Source: Prosopocoilus inquinatus (taxonomy: Eukaryota > Arthropoda > Insecta > Coleoptera > Lucanidae). Taken from it: 64,000 bases of DNA. Location of the stretch: contig JAYKNF010000015.1 of assembly GCA_036172665.1 (NCBI GenBank), forward strand, positions 372,001 through 436,000, read 5' to 3'. The notes under the pieces were generated by a model, which was not told the origin of the DNA, did not search any database, and saw only the letters and a list, made by a program, of their open reading frames with translations. Position numbers and translations under genes: made by a program. Each line of letters starts with the position of its first letter. The first letter of the stretch is position 1. Positions 27,401 through 39,783 of this stretch are shown here, piece by piece.

Positions 27401-30400
27401 GAGTCCGAGAACTTCGTATCTCACATCAGAGTTACTGGAGTCCGTTGAAACGTCAAATAACATAGTAGATAAGTAACGACCGATTAGATACATCACAGGA
27501 ACAACGCTAATACGTGTTGTTTCGTTCAGAACTATTTCCAGCTCCTGCTGCGTCCGAGAACTTCGTATCTCACATCAGAGTTACTGGAGTCCATCGTAAC
27601 GTTAAATAATATGATAGATAAGTAAGGATCGATTAGATACATCACAGGAACAACGCTAATACGTGTTATTTCGTTCAAAACTATTTCCAGCTATTGCTGA
27701 GTCCGAGAACTTCGTATCTCACATCAGAGTTACTGGAGTGCATCGTAACGTCAAATAACAAGATAGATAAGTAAGGATCGATTAGATACATCACAGGAAC
27801 AACGCTAATACGTGTTTTTTCGTTCAGAACTATTTCCAGCCCCTGCTGCGTCCGAGAACATCGTATCTCACATCAGAGTTACTGGAGTCCATCGTAACGT
27901 TAAATAACATGATAGATAAGTAAGAATCGATTAGATACATCACAGGAACGACGCTAATACGTGTCTTTTCGTTCAAAACTATTTCCAGCTTCTGCTGCGA
28001 CCGAGAACTTCATATCTCACATCAGAGGTACTGGAGTCCATCGTAACGTCAAATAACATGATAGATAAGTAAGGATCGATTAGATACATCACAGGAACAA
28101 CGCTAATACGTGTCGTTTCGTTCAAAACTATTTCCAGCTTCTGCTGCGTCCGAAAACTTGGTATCTCATATCAGAGTTACTGGAGTCCATCGTAACTTGA
28201 AATAACATGATAGATAAGTTATTATCGATAAGATACATCACAGGAACAACGCTAATACGTGTTGTTTCGTTCAGAACTATTTCCAGCTCCTGCTGCGTCC
28301 GAGAACATCGTATCTCACATCACAGTTACTGGAGTCCGTTGAAACGTCAAATAACATAGTAGATAAGTAAGGATCGATTAGATACATCACAGGAACAACG
28401 CTAATACATGTTGTTTCGTTCAAAACTATTTCCAGTTTCTGCTGCGTCCGAGAACTTCGTATCTCACATCAGAGTTACTGGAGTGCATCGTAACGTCAAA
28501 TAACAAGATAGATATGTAAGGATCGATTAGATACATCACAGGAACAACGCTAATACGTGTAGTTTCGTTCAAAACTATTTCCAGCTCCTGTTGAGTCCGA
28601 GAACTTCGTATCTCACATCAGAGTTACTGGAGTCCGTTGAAACGTCAATTAACATAGTAGATAAGTAACGATCGATTAGATACATCACAGGAACAACGCT
28701 AATACGTGTTGTTTCGTTCAGAACTATTTCCAGCTCCTGCTGCGTCAGAGAACTTCGTATCTCACATGAGAGTTACTGGAGTCCATCGTAACGTTAAATA
28801 ACATGATAGATAAGTAAGGATCGATTAGATACATCTCAGGAACAACGCTAATACGTGTTATTTCGTTCAAAACTATTTCCAGCTATTGCTGAGTCCGAGA
28901 AATTCGTATCTCACATCAGAGTTACTGGAAACCGTTGAAACGTCAAATAACATAGTAGATAAGTAGCGATCGATTAGATACATCACAGGAACAACGCTAA
29001 TACGTGTTGTTTCGTTCAGAACTATTTCCAGCTCCTGCTGCGTCCGAGAACTTCGTATCTCACATCAGAGTTACTGGAGTACATCGTAACGTTAAATAAC
29101 ATGATAGATAAGTAAGGATCGATTAGATACATCACAGGAACAACGCTAATACGTGTTATTTCGTTCAAAACTATTTCCAGCTATTGCTGAGTCCGAGAAC
29201 TTCGTATCTCACATCAGAGTTACTGGAGTGCATCGTAACGTCAAATAACAAGATAGATAAGTAAGGATCGATTAGATACATCACAGGAACAACGCTAATA
29301 CGTGTTTTTTCGTTCAGAACTATTTCCAGCTCCTGCTGCGTCCGAGAACATCGTATCTCACATCAGAGATACTGGAGTCCATCGTAACGTTAAATAACAT
29401 GATAGATAAGTAAGGATCGATTAGATACATCACAGGAACGACGCTAATACCTGTCTTTTCGTTCAAAACTATTTCCAGCTTCTGCTGCGACCGAGAACTT
29501 CATATCTCAAATCAGAGGTACTGGAATCCATCGTAACGTCAAATAACATGATAGATAAGTAAGGATCGATTAGATACATCACAGGAACAACGCTAATACT
29601 TGTCGTTTCGTTCAAAACTATTTCCAGCTTCTGCTGCGTCCGAAAACTTGGTATCTCACATCAGAGTTACTGGAGTCCATCGTAACTTGAAATAACATGA
29701 TAGATAAGTTATTATCGATAAGATACATCACAGGAACAACGCTAATACGTGTTGTTTCGTTCAGAACTATTTCCAGCTCCTGCTGCGTCCGAGAACATCG
29801 TATTTCACATCACAGTTACTGGAGTCCGTTGAAACGTCAAATAACATAGTAGTTAAGTAAGGATCGATTAGATACATCACAGGAACAACGCTAATACATG
29901 TTGTTTCGTTCAAAACTATTTCCAGTTTCTGCTGCGTCCGAGAACTTCGTATCTCACATCAGAGTTACTGGAGTGCATCGTAACGTCAAATAACAAGATA
30001 GATATGTAAGGATCGATTAGATACATCACAGGAACAACGCTAATACGTGTTTTTTCGTTCAAAACTATTTCCAGCTTCTGCTGCGACCGAGAACTTCGTA
30101 TCTCACATCAGAGGTACTGGAGTCCATCGTAACGTCAAATAACATGATAGATAAGTAAGGATCGATTAGATACATCACAGGAACAACGCTAATACGTGTC
30201 GTTTCGTTCAAAACTATTTCCAGCTTCTGCTGCGTCCGAAAACTTGGTATCTCACATCAGAGTTACTGGAGTCCATCGTAACTTGAAATAACATGATAGA
30301 TAAGTAAGGATCGATAAGATACATCACAGGAACAACGCTAATACGTGTTGTTTCGTTCAGAACTATTTCCAGCTCCTGCTGCGTCCGAGAACTTCGTATC

Positions 30401-33078
30401 TCACATCAGAGTTACTGGAGTCCGTTGAAACGTCAAATAACATAGTAGATAAGTAACGATCGATTAGATACATCACAGGAACAACGCTAATACGTGTTGT
30501 TTCGTTCAGAACTATTTCCAGCTCCTGCTGCGTCAGAGAACTTCGTATCTCACATCAGAGTTAATGGAGTCCATCGTAACGTTAAATAACATGATAGATA
30601 AGTAAGGATCGATTAGATACATCACAGGAACAACGCTAATACGTGTTATTTCGTTCAAAACTATTTCCAGCTATTGCTGAGTCCGAGAACTTCGTATCTC
30701 ACATCAGAGTTACTGGAGTCCGTTGAAACGTCAAATAACATAGTAGATAAGTAGCGATCGATTAGATACATCACAGGAACAACGCTAATACGTGTTGTTT
30801 CGTTCAGAACTATTTCCAGCTCCTGCTGCGTCCGAGAACTTCGTATCTCACATCAGAGTTACTGGAGTCCATCGTAACGTTAAATAACATGATAGATAAG
30901 TAAGGATCGATTAGATACATCACAGGAACAACGCTAATACGTGTTGTTTCGTTCAGAACTATTTCCAGCTCCTGTTGAGTCCGAGAACTTCGTATCTCAC
31001 ATCAGAGTTACTGGAGTCCGTTGAAACGTCAAATAACATAGTAGATAAGTAACGATCGATTAGATACATCACAGGAACAACGCTAATACGTGTTGTTTCG
31101 TTCAGAACTATTTCCAGCTCCTGCTGCGTTAGAGAACTTCGTATCTCACATGAGAGTTATTGGAGTCCATCGTAACGTTAAATAACATGATAGATAAGTA
31201 AGGATCGATTAGATACATCACAGGAACAACGCTAATACGTGTTATTTCGTTCAAAACTATTTCCAGCTATTGCTGAGTCCGAGAAATTCGTATCTCACAT
31301 CAGAGTTACTGGAAACCGTTGAAACGTCAAATAACATAGTAGATAAGTAAGGATCGATTAGATACATCACAGGAACAACGCTAATACGTGTTATTTCGTT
31401 CAAAACTATTTCCAGCTATTGCTGAGTCCGAGAACTTCGTATCTCACATCAGAGTTACTGGAGTGCATCGTAACGTCAAATAACAAGATAGATAAGTAAG
31501 GATCGATTAGATACATCACAGGAACAACGCTAATACGTGTTTTTTCGTTCAGAACTATTTCCAGCTCCTGCTGCGTCCGAGAACATCGTATCTCACATCA
31601 GAGTTACTGGAGTCCATCGTAACGTTAAATAACATGATAGATAAGTAAGGATCGATTAGATACATCACAGGAACAACGCTAATACGTGTCGTTTCGTTCA
31701 AAACTATTTCCAGCTTCTGCTGCGTCCGAAAACTTGGTATCTCACATCAGAGTTACTGGAGTCCATCGTAACTTGAAATAACATGATAGATAAGTAAGGA
31801 TCGATAAGATACATCACAGGAACAACGCTAATACGTGTTGTTTCGTTCAGAACTATTTCCAGCTCCTGCTGCGTCCGAGAACTTCGTATTTCACATCAGA
31901 GTTACTGGAGTCCGTTGAAACGTCAAATAACATAGTAGATAAGTAACGATCGATTAGATACATCACAGGAACAACGCTAATACGTGTTGTTTCGTTCAGA
32001 ACAATTTCCAGCTCCTGCTGCGTCAGAGAACTTCGTATCTCACATCAGAGTTAATGGAGTCCATCGTAACGTTAAATAACATGATAGATAAGTAAGGATC
32101 GATTAGATACATCACAGGAACAACGCTAATACGTGTTATTTCGTTCAAAACTATTTCCAGCTATTGCTGAGTCCGAGAACTTCGTATCTCACATCAGAGT
32201 TACTGGAGTCCGTTGAAACGTCAAATAACATAGTAGATAAGTAGCGATCGATTAGATACATCACAGGAACAACGCTAATACGTGTTGTTTCGTTCAGAAC
32301 TATTTCCAGCTCCTGCTGCGTCCGAGAACTTCGTATCTCACATCAGAGTTACTGGAGTCCATCGTAACGTTAAATAACATGATAGATAAGTAAGGATCGA
32401 TTAGATACATCACAGGAACAACGCTAATACGTGTTGTTTCGTTCAGAACTATTTCCAGCTCCTGTTGAGTCCGAGAACTTCGTATCTCACATCAGAGTTA
32501 CTGGAGTCCGTTGAAACGTCAAATAACATAGTAGATAAGTAACGACCGATTAGATACATCACAGGAACAACGCTAATACGTGTTGTTTCGTTCAGAACTA
32601 TTTCCAGCTCCTGCTGCGTCCGAGAACTTCGTATCTCACATCAGAGTTACTGGAGTCCATCGTAACGTTAAATAATATGATAGATAAGTAAGGATCGATT
32701 AGATACATCACAGGAACAACGCTAATACGTGTTATTTCGTTCAAAACTATTTCCAGCTATTGCTGAGTCCGAGAACTTCGTATCTCACATCAGAGTTACT
32801 GGAGTGCATCGTAACGTCAAATAACAAGATAGATAAGTAAGGATCGATTAGATACATCACAGGAACAACGCTAATACGTGTTTTTTCGTTCAGAACTATT
32901 TCCAGCCCCTGCTGCGTCCGAGAACATCGTATCTCACATCAGAGTTACTGGAGTCCATCGTAACGTTAAATAACATGATAGATAAGTAAGAATCGATTAG
33001 ATACATCACAGGAACGACGCTAATACGTGTCTTTTCGTTCAAAACTATTTCCAGCTTCTGCTGCGACCGAGAACTTCA
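24437..33078. repeat. Type II 58-monomer HOR, copy 2 (8642 bp)
   Basis: This repeats copy 1 with the same 24 + 34 arrangement (24437-28012 and 28013-33078), the same GAGATAC marker (29354) and the same GCGTTAGAG marker in the 34-monomer part. Comparing by eye I saw only two substitutions from copy 1: T at 17006 is C at 25648 (GTTACCGG), and C at 18059 is A at 26701 (CCATAGTAAC). A computed alignment may find more. Such similarity over 8.6 kb implies very recent amplification. Confidence 0.9.
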
Positions 33079-36000
33079 TATCTCACATCAGAGGTACTGG
33101 AGTCCATCGTAACGTCAAATAACATGATAGATAAGTAAGGATCGATTAGATACATCACAGGAACAACGCTAATACGTGTCGTTTCGTTCAAAACTATTTC
33201 CAGCTTCTGCTGCGTCCGAAAACTTGGTATCTCATATCAGAGTTACTGGAGTCCATCGTAACTTGAAATAACATGATAGATAAGTTATTATCGATAAGAT
33301 ACATCACAGGAACAACGCTAATACGTGTTGTTTCGTTCAGAACTATTTCCAGCTCCTGCTGCGTCCGAGAACATCGTATCTCACATCACAGTTACTGGAG
33401 TCCGTTGAAACGTCAAATAACATAGTAGATAAGTAAGGATCGATTAGATACATCACAGGAACAACGCTAATACATGTTGTTTCGTTCAAAACTATTTCCA
33501 GTTTCTGCTGCGTCCGAGAACTTCGTATCTCACATCAGAGTTACTGGAGTGCATCGTAACGTCAAATAACAAGATAGATATGTAAGGATCGATTAGATAC
33601 ATCACAGGAACAACGCTAATACGTGTAGTTTCGTTCAAAACTATTTCCAGCTCCTGTTGAGTCCGAGAACTTCGTATCTCACATCAGAGTTACTGGAGTC
33701 CGTTGAAACGTCAATTAACATAGTAGATAAGTAACGATCGATTAGATACATCACAGGAACAACGCTAATACGTGTTGTTTCGTTCAGAACTATTTCCAGC
33801 TCCTGCTGCGTCAGAGAACTTCGTATCTCACATGAGAGTTACTGGAGTCCATCGTAACGTTAAATAACATGATAGATAAGTAAGGATCGATTAGATACAT
33901 CTCAGGAACAACGCTAATACGTGTTATTTCGTTCAAAACTATTTCCAGCTATTGCTGAGTCCGAGAAATTCGTATCTCACATCAGAGTTACTGGAAACCG
34001 TTGAAACGTCAAATAACATAGTAGATAAGTAGCGATCGATTAGATACATCACAGGAACAACGCTAATACGTGTTGTTTCGTTCAGAACTATTTCCAGCTC
34101 CTGCTGCGTCCGAGAACTTCGTATCTCACATCAGAGTTACTGGAGTACATCGTAACGTTAAATAACATGATAGATAAGTAAGGATCGATTAGATACATCA
34201 CAGGAACAACGCTAATACGTGTTATTTCGTTCAAAACTATTTCCAGCTATTGCTGAGTCCGAGAACTTCGTATCTCACATCAGAGTTACCGGAGTGCATC
34301 GTAACGTCAAATAACAAGATAGATAAGTAAGGATCGATTAGATACATCACAGGAACAACGCTAATACGTGTTTTTTCGTTCAGAACTATTTCCAGCTCCT
34401 GCTGCGTCCGAGAACATCGTATCTCACATCAGAGTTACTGGAGTCCATCGTAACGTTAAATAACATGATAGATAAGTAAGGATCGATTAGATACATCACA
34501 GGAACGACGCTAATACCTGTCTTTTCGTTCAAAACTATTTCCAGCTTCTGCTGCGACCGAGAACTTCATATCTCAAATCAGAGGTACTGGAATCCATCGT
34601 AACGTCAAATAACATGATAGATAAGTAAGGATCGATTAGATACATCACAGGAACAACGCTAATACTTGTCGTTTCGTTCAAAACTATTTCCAGCTTCTGC
34701 TGCGTCCGAAAACTTGGTATCTCACATCAGAGTTACTGGAGTCCATCGTAACTTGAAATAACATGATAGATAAGTTATTATCGATAAGATACATCACAGG
34801 AACAACGCTAATACGTGTTGTTTCGTTCAGAACTATTTCCAGCTCCTGCTGCGTCCGAGAACATCGTATTTCACATCACAGTTACTGGAGTCCGTTGAAA
34901 CGTCAAATAACATAGTAGTTAAGTAAGGATCGATTAGATACATCACAGGAACAACGCTAATACATGTTGTTTCGTTCAAAACTATTTCCAGTTTCTGCTG
35001 CGTCCGAGAACTTCGTATCTCACATCAGAGTTACTGGAGTGCATCGTAACGTCAAATAACAAGATAGATATGTAAGGATCGATTAGATACATCACAGGAA
35101 CAACGCTAATACGTGTTTTTTCGTTCAAAACTATTTCCAGCTTCTGCTGCGACCGAGAACTTCGTATCTCACATCAGAGGTACTGGAGTCCATCGTAACG
35201 TCAAATAACATGATAGATAAGTAAGGATCGATTAGATACATCACAGGAACAACGCTAATACGTGTCGTTTCGTTCAAAACTATTTCCAGCTTCTGCTGCG
35301 TCCGAAAACTTGGTATCTCACATCAGAGTTACTGGAGTCCATAGTAACTTGAAATAACATGATAGATAAGTAAGGATCGATAAGATACATCACAGGAACA
35401 ACGCTAATACGTGTTGTTTCGTTCAGAACTATTTCCAGCTCCTGCTGCGTCCGAGAACTTCGTATCTCACATCAGAGTTACTGGAGTCCGTTGAAACGTC
35501 AAATAACATAGTAGATAAGTAACGATCGATTAGATACATCACAGGAACAACGCTAATACGTGTTGTTTCGTTCAGAACTATTTCCAGCTCCTGCTGCGTC
35601 AGAGAACTTCGTATCTCACATCAGAGTTAATGGAGTCCATCGTAACGTTAAATAACATGATAGATAAGTAAGGATCGATTAGATACATCACAGGAACAAC
35701 GCTAATACGTGTTATTTCGTTCAAAACTATTTCCAGCTATTGCTGAGTCCGAGAACTTCGTATCTCACATCAGAGTTACTGGAGTCCGTTGAAACGTCAA
35801 ATAACATAGTAGATAAGTAGCGATCGATTAGATACATCACAGGAACAACGCTAATACGTGTTGTTTCGTTCAGAACTATTTCCAGCTCCTGCTGCGTCCG
35901 AGAACTTCGTATCTCACATCAGAGTTACTGGAGTCCATCGTAACGTTAAATAACATGATAGATAAGTAAGGATCGATTAGATACATCACAGGAACAACGC

Positions 36001-36803
36001 TAATACGTGTTGTTTCGTTCAGAACTATTTCCAGCTCCTGTTGAGTCCGAGAACTTCGTATCTCACATCAGAGTTACTGGAGTCCGTTGAAACGTCAAAT
36101 AACATAGTAGATAAGTAACGATCGATTAGATACATCACAGGAACAACGCTAATACGTGTTGTTTCGTTCAGAACTATTTCCAGCTCCTGCTGCGTCAGAG
36201 AACTTCGTATCTCACATGAGAGTTATTGGAGTCCATCGTAACGTTAAATAACATGATAGATAAGTAAGGATCGATTAGATACATCACAGGAACAACGCTA
36301 ATACGTGTTATTTCGTTCAAAACTATTTCCAGCTATTGCTGAGTCCGAGAAATTCGTATCTCACATCAGAGTTACTGGAAACCGTTGAAACGTCAAATAA
36401 CATAGTAGATAAGTAAGGATCGATTAGATACATCACAGGAACAACGCTAATACGTGTTATTTCGTTCAAAACTATTTCCAGCTATTGCTGAGTCCGAGAA
36501 CTTCGTATCTCACATCAGAGTTACTGGAGTGCATCGTAACGTCAAATAACAAGATAGATAAGTAAGGATCGATTAGATACATCACAGGAACAACGCTAAT
36601 ACGTGTTTTTTCGTTCAGAACTATTTCCAGCTCCTGCTGCGTCCGAGAACATCGTATCTCACATCAGAGTTACTGGAGTCCATCGTAACGTTAAATAACA
36701 TGATAGATAAGTAAGGATCGATTAGATACATCACAGGAACGACGCTAATACGTGTCTTTTCGTTCAAAACTATTTCCAGCTTCTGCTGCGACCGAGAACT
36801 TCA
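33079..36803. repeat. Type II HOR, recombinant partial copy 3 (25 monomers)
   Basis: The first 20 monomers match the 24-monomer subunit of copy 2, sharing both its private changes (C at 34290, A at 35343). From about 36059 it follows the extra section of the 34-monomer subunit: b with CGATCG, CATGAGAG with TTATTGG, f, c, a. It keeps GCGTCAGAG rather than GCGTTAGAG. At 36655 the a monomer is intact, with GAACGACGC, GTGTCTTTTCG and GCGACCGAGAACTTCA. It leads into a normal d monomer at 36804, so this junction looks ancestral to the hybrid monomers at 22947 and 31589. Confidence 0.8.
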
Positions 36804-39512
36804 TATCTCACATCAGAGGTACTGGAGTCCATCGTAACGTCAAATAACATGATAGATAAGTAAGGATCGATTAGATACATCACAGGAACAACGCTAATAC
36901 GTGTCGTTTCGTTCAAAACTATTTCCAGCTTCTGCTGCGTCCGAAAACTTGGTATCTCACATCAGAGTTACTGGAGTCCATCGTAACTTGAAATAACATG
37001 ATAGATAAGTTATTATCGATAAGATACATCAGAGGAACAACGCTAATACGTGTTGTTTCGTTCAGAACTATTTCCAGCTCCTGCTGCGTCCGAGAACATC
37101 GTACCTCACATCACAGTTACTGGAGTCCGTTGAAACGTCAAATAACATAGTAGATAAGTAAGGATCGATTAGATACATCACAGGAACAACGCTAATACAT
37201 GTTGTTTCGTTCAAAACTATTTCCAGTTTCTGCTGCGTCCGAGAACTTCGTATCTCACATCAGAATTACTGGAGTGCATCGTAACGTCAAATAACAAGAT
37301 AGATATGTAAGGATCGATTAGATACATCACAGGAACAACGCTAATACGTGTTTTTTCGTTCAAAACTATTTCCAGCTTCTGCTGCGACCGAGAACTTCGT
37401 ATCTCACATCAGAGGTACCGGAGTCCATCGTAACGTCAAATAACATGATAGATAAGTAAGGATCGATTAGATACATCACAGGAACAACGCTAATACGTGT
37501 CGTTTCGTTCAAAACTATTTCCAGCATCTGCTGCGTCTGAAAACTTCGTATCTCAAATCAGAGTTACTGGAGTCCATCGTAACTTGAAATAACATGATAG
37601 ATAAGTAAAGATCGATAAGATACATCACAGGAACAACGCTAATACGTGTTGTTTCGTTCAGAACTATTTCCAGCTCCTGCTGCGTCAGAGAACTTCGTAT
37701 CTCACATCAGAGTTACTGGAATCCATCGTAACGTTAAATAACATGATAGATAAGTAAGGATCGATTAGATACATCACAGGAACAACGCTAATACGTGTAG
37801 TTTCGTTCAAAACTATTTCCAGCTCCTGTTGAGTCCGAGAACTTCGTATCTCACATCAGAGTTACTGGAGTCCGTTGAAACGTCAAATAACATAGTAGAT
37901 AAGTAACGATCGATTAGATACATCACAGGAACAACGCTAATACGTGTTGTTTCGTTCAGAACTATTTCCAGCTAATGCTGCGTCAGAGAACTTCGTATCT
38001 CACATGAGAGTTACTGGAGTCCATCGTAACGTTAAATAACATGATAGATAAGTAAGGATCGATTAGATACATCACAGGAACAACGCTAATACGTGTTATT
38101 TCGTTCAAAACTATTTCCAGCTATTGCTGAGTCCGAGAAATTCGTATCTCACATCAGAGTTACTGGAAACCGTTGAAACGTCAAATAACATAGTAGATAA
38201 GTAGCGATCGATTAGATACATCACAGGAACAACGCTAATACGTGTTGTTTCGTTCAGAACTATTTCCAGCTCCTGCTGCGTCCGAGAACTTCGTATCTCA
38301 CATCAGAGTTACTGGAGTCCATCGTAACGTTAAATAACATGATAGATAAGTAAGGATCGATTAGATACATCACAGGAACAACGCTAATACGTGTTATTTC
38401 GTTCAAAACTATTTCCAGCTTTTGCTGAGTATGAGAAATTCGTATCTCACATCAGAGTTACTGGAGTCCGTTGAAACGTCAAATAACATAGTAGATAAGT
38501 AACGATCGATTAGATACATCACAGGAACAACGCTAATACGTGTTGTTTCGTTCAAAACTATTTCCAGCTTCTGCTGCGTCCGAGAACTTCGAATCTCACA
38601 TCAGAGTTACTGGAGTGCATCGTAACGTCAAATAACAAGATAGATAAGTAAGGATCGATTAGATACGTCACAGGAACAACGCCAATACGTGTTGTTTCGT
38701 TCAAAACTGTTTCCAGCTTCTGCTGCGTCCGAGAACTTCGTATCTCACATCAGAATTACTGGAGTGCATCGTAACGTCAAATAACAAGATAGATATGTAA
38801 GGATCGATTAGATACATCACAGGAACAACGCTAATACGTGTTTTTTCGTTCAAAACTATTTCCAGCTTCTGCTGCGACCGAGAACTTCGTATCTCACATC
38901 AGAGGTACCGGAGTCCATCGTAACGTCAAATAACATGATAGATAAGTAAGGATCGATTAGATACATCACAGGAACAACGCTAATACGTGTCGTTTCGTTC
39001 AAAACTATTTCCAGCATCTGCTGCGTCTGAAAACTTCGTATCTCAAATCAGAGTTACTGGAGTCCATCGTAACTTGAAATAACATGATAGATAAGTAAAG
39101 ATCGATAAGATACATCACAGGAACAACGCTAATACGTGTTGTTTCGTTCAGAACTATTTCCAGCTCCTGCTGCGTCAGAGAACTTCGTATCTCACATCAG
39201 AGTTACTGGAGTCCATCGTAACGTTAAATAACATGATAGATAAGTAAGGATCGATTAGATACATCACAGGAACAACGCTAATACGTGTAGTTTCGTTCAA
39301 AACTATTTCCAGCTCCTGTTGAGTCCGAGAACTTCGTATCTCACATCAGAGTTACTGGAGTCCGTTGAAACGTCAAATAACATAGTAGATAAGTAACGAT
39401 CGATTAGATACATCACAGGAACAACGCTAATACGTGTTGTTTCGTTCAGAACTATTTCCAGCTAATGCTGCGTCAGAGAACTTCGTATCTCACATCAGAG
39501 TTACTGGAGTCC
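36804..39512. repeat. Type I-like segment inside the type II domain
   Basis: This begins with a d-e-b-c tetramer carrying private changes (CATCAGAGGAAC at about 37030, CGTACCTCAC at 37102, CAGAATTACTGG in the c monomer at 37251). It continues with type I monomers: TCTCAAATCAG (37549), GTGTAG with GTTGAG, CTAATGCTGCG, CATGAGAG with CATCACAGG, and f. Other private features are GAGTATGAGAAATTCG near 38428 and AGATACGTCACAGG with AACGCCAATACG in the monomer at 38592. The same segment recurs at 54237-56945. Confidence 0.8.
37251..39485. repeat. Ten-monomer tandem duplication (37251-38740, then 38741-39485 truncated)
   Basis: The c monomer with CAGAATTACTGG and GATATGTAAGG at 37251 is repeated at 38741. 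The GGTACCGG d monomer at 37400 is repeated at 38890, the TCTCAAATCAG e monomer at 37549 at 39039, and CTAATGCTGCG also recurs. The spacing is exactly 1490 bp. GGTACC (KpnI) occurs in the d monomers of this segment (37414 and 38904) and of its second copy (54847 and 56337). I saw it nowhere else in the window, so it is a useful marker. Confidence 0.85.
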
Positions 39513-39783
39513 GTTGAAACGTCAATTAACATAGTAGATAAGTAACGATCGATTAGATACATCACAGGAACAACGCTAATACGTGTTGTTTCGTTCAGAA
39601 CTATTTCCAGCTCCTGCTGCGTCAGAGAACTTCGTATCTCACATGAGAGTTACTGGAGTCCATCGTAACGTTAAATAACATGATAGATAAGTAAGGATCG
39701 ATTAGATACATCACAGGAACAACGCTAATACGTGTCGTTTCGTTCAAAACTATTTCCAGCTTCTGCTGCGTCCGAAAACTTGG
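39486..39783. repeat. Junction with two recombinant monomers
   Basis: The monomer at 39486 starts in the type I-like context but becomes the type II b monomer with GTCAATTAAC. The paralogous position at 56919 continues as an a monomer instead. The next monomer (39635) starts as CATGAGAG with TAACGTTA, has CATCACAGG rather than the usual type II CATCTCAGG, and ends as d-type (GTGTCGTTTCG, AAAACTTGG). It then joins CTCATATCAG at 39784. Two crossovers within 300 bp, both inside monomers, connect the type I-like segment to a shifted type II copy. Confidence 0.75.
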
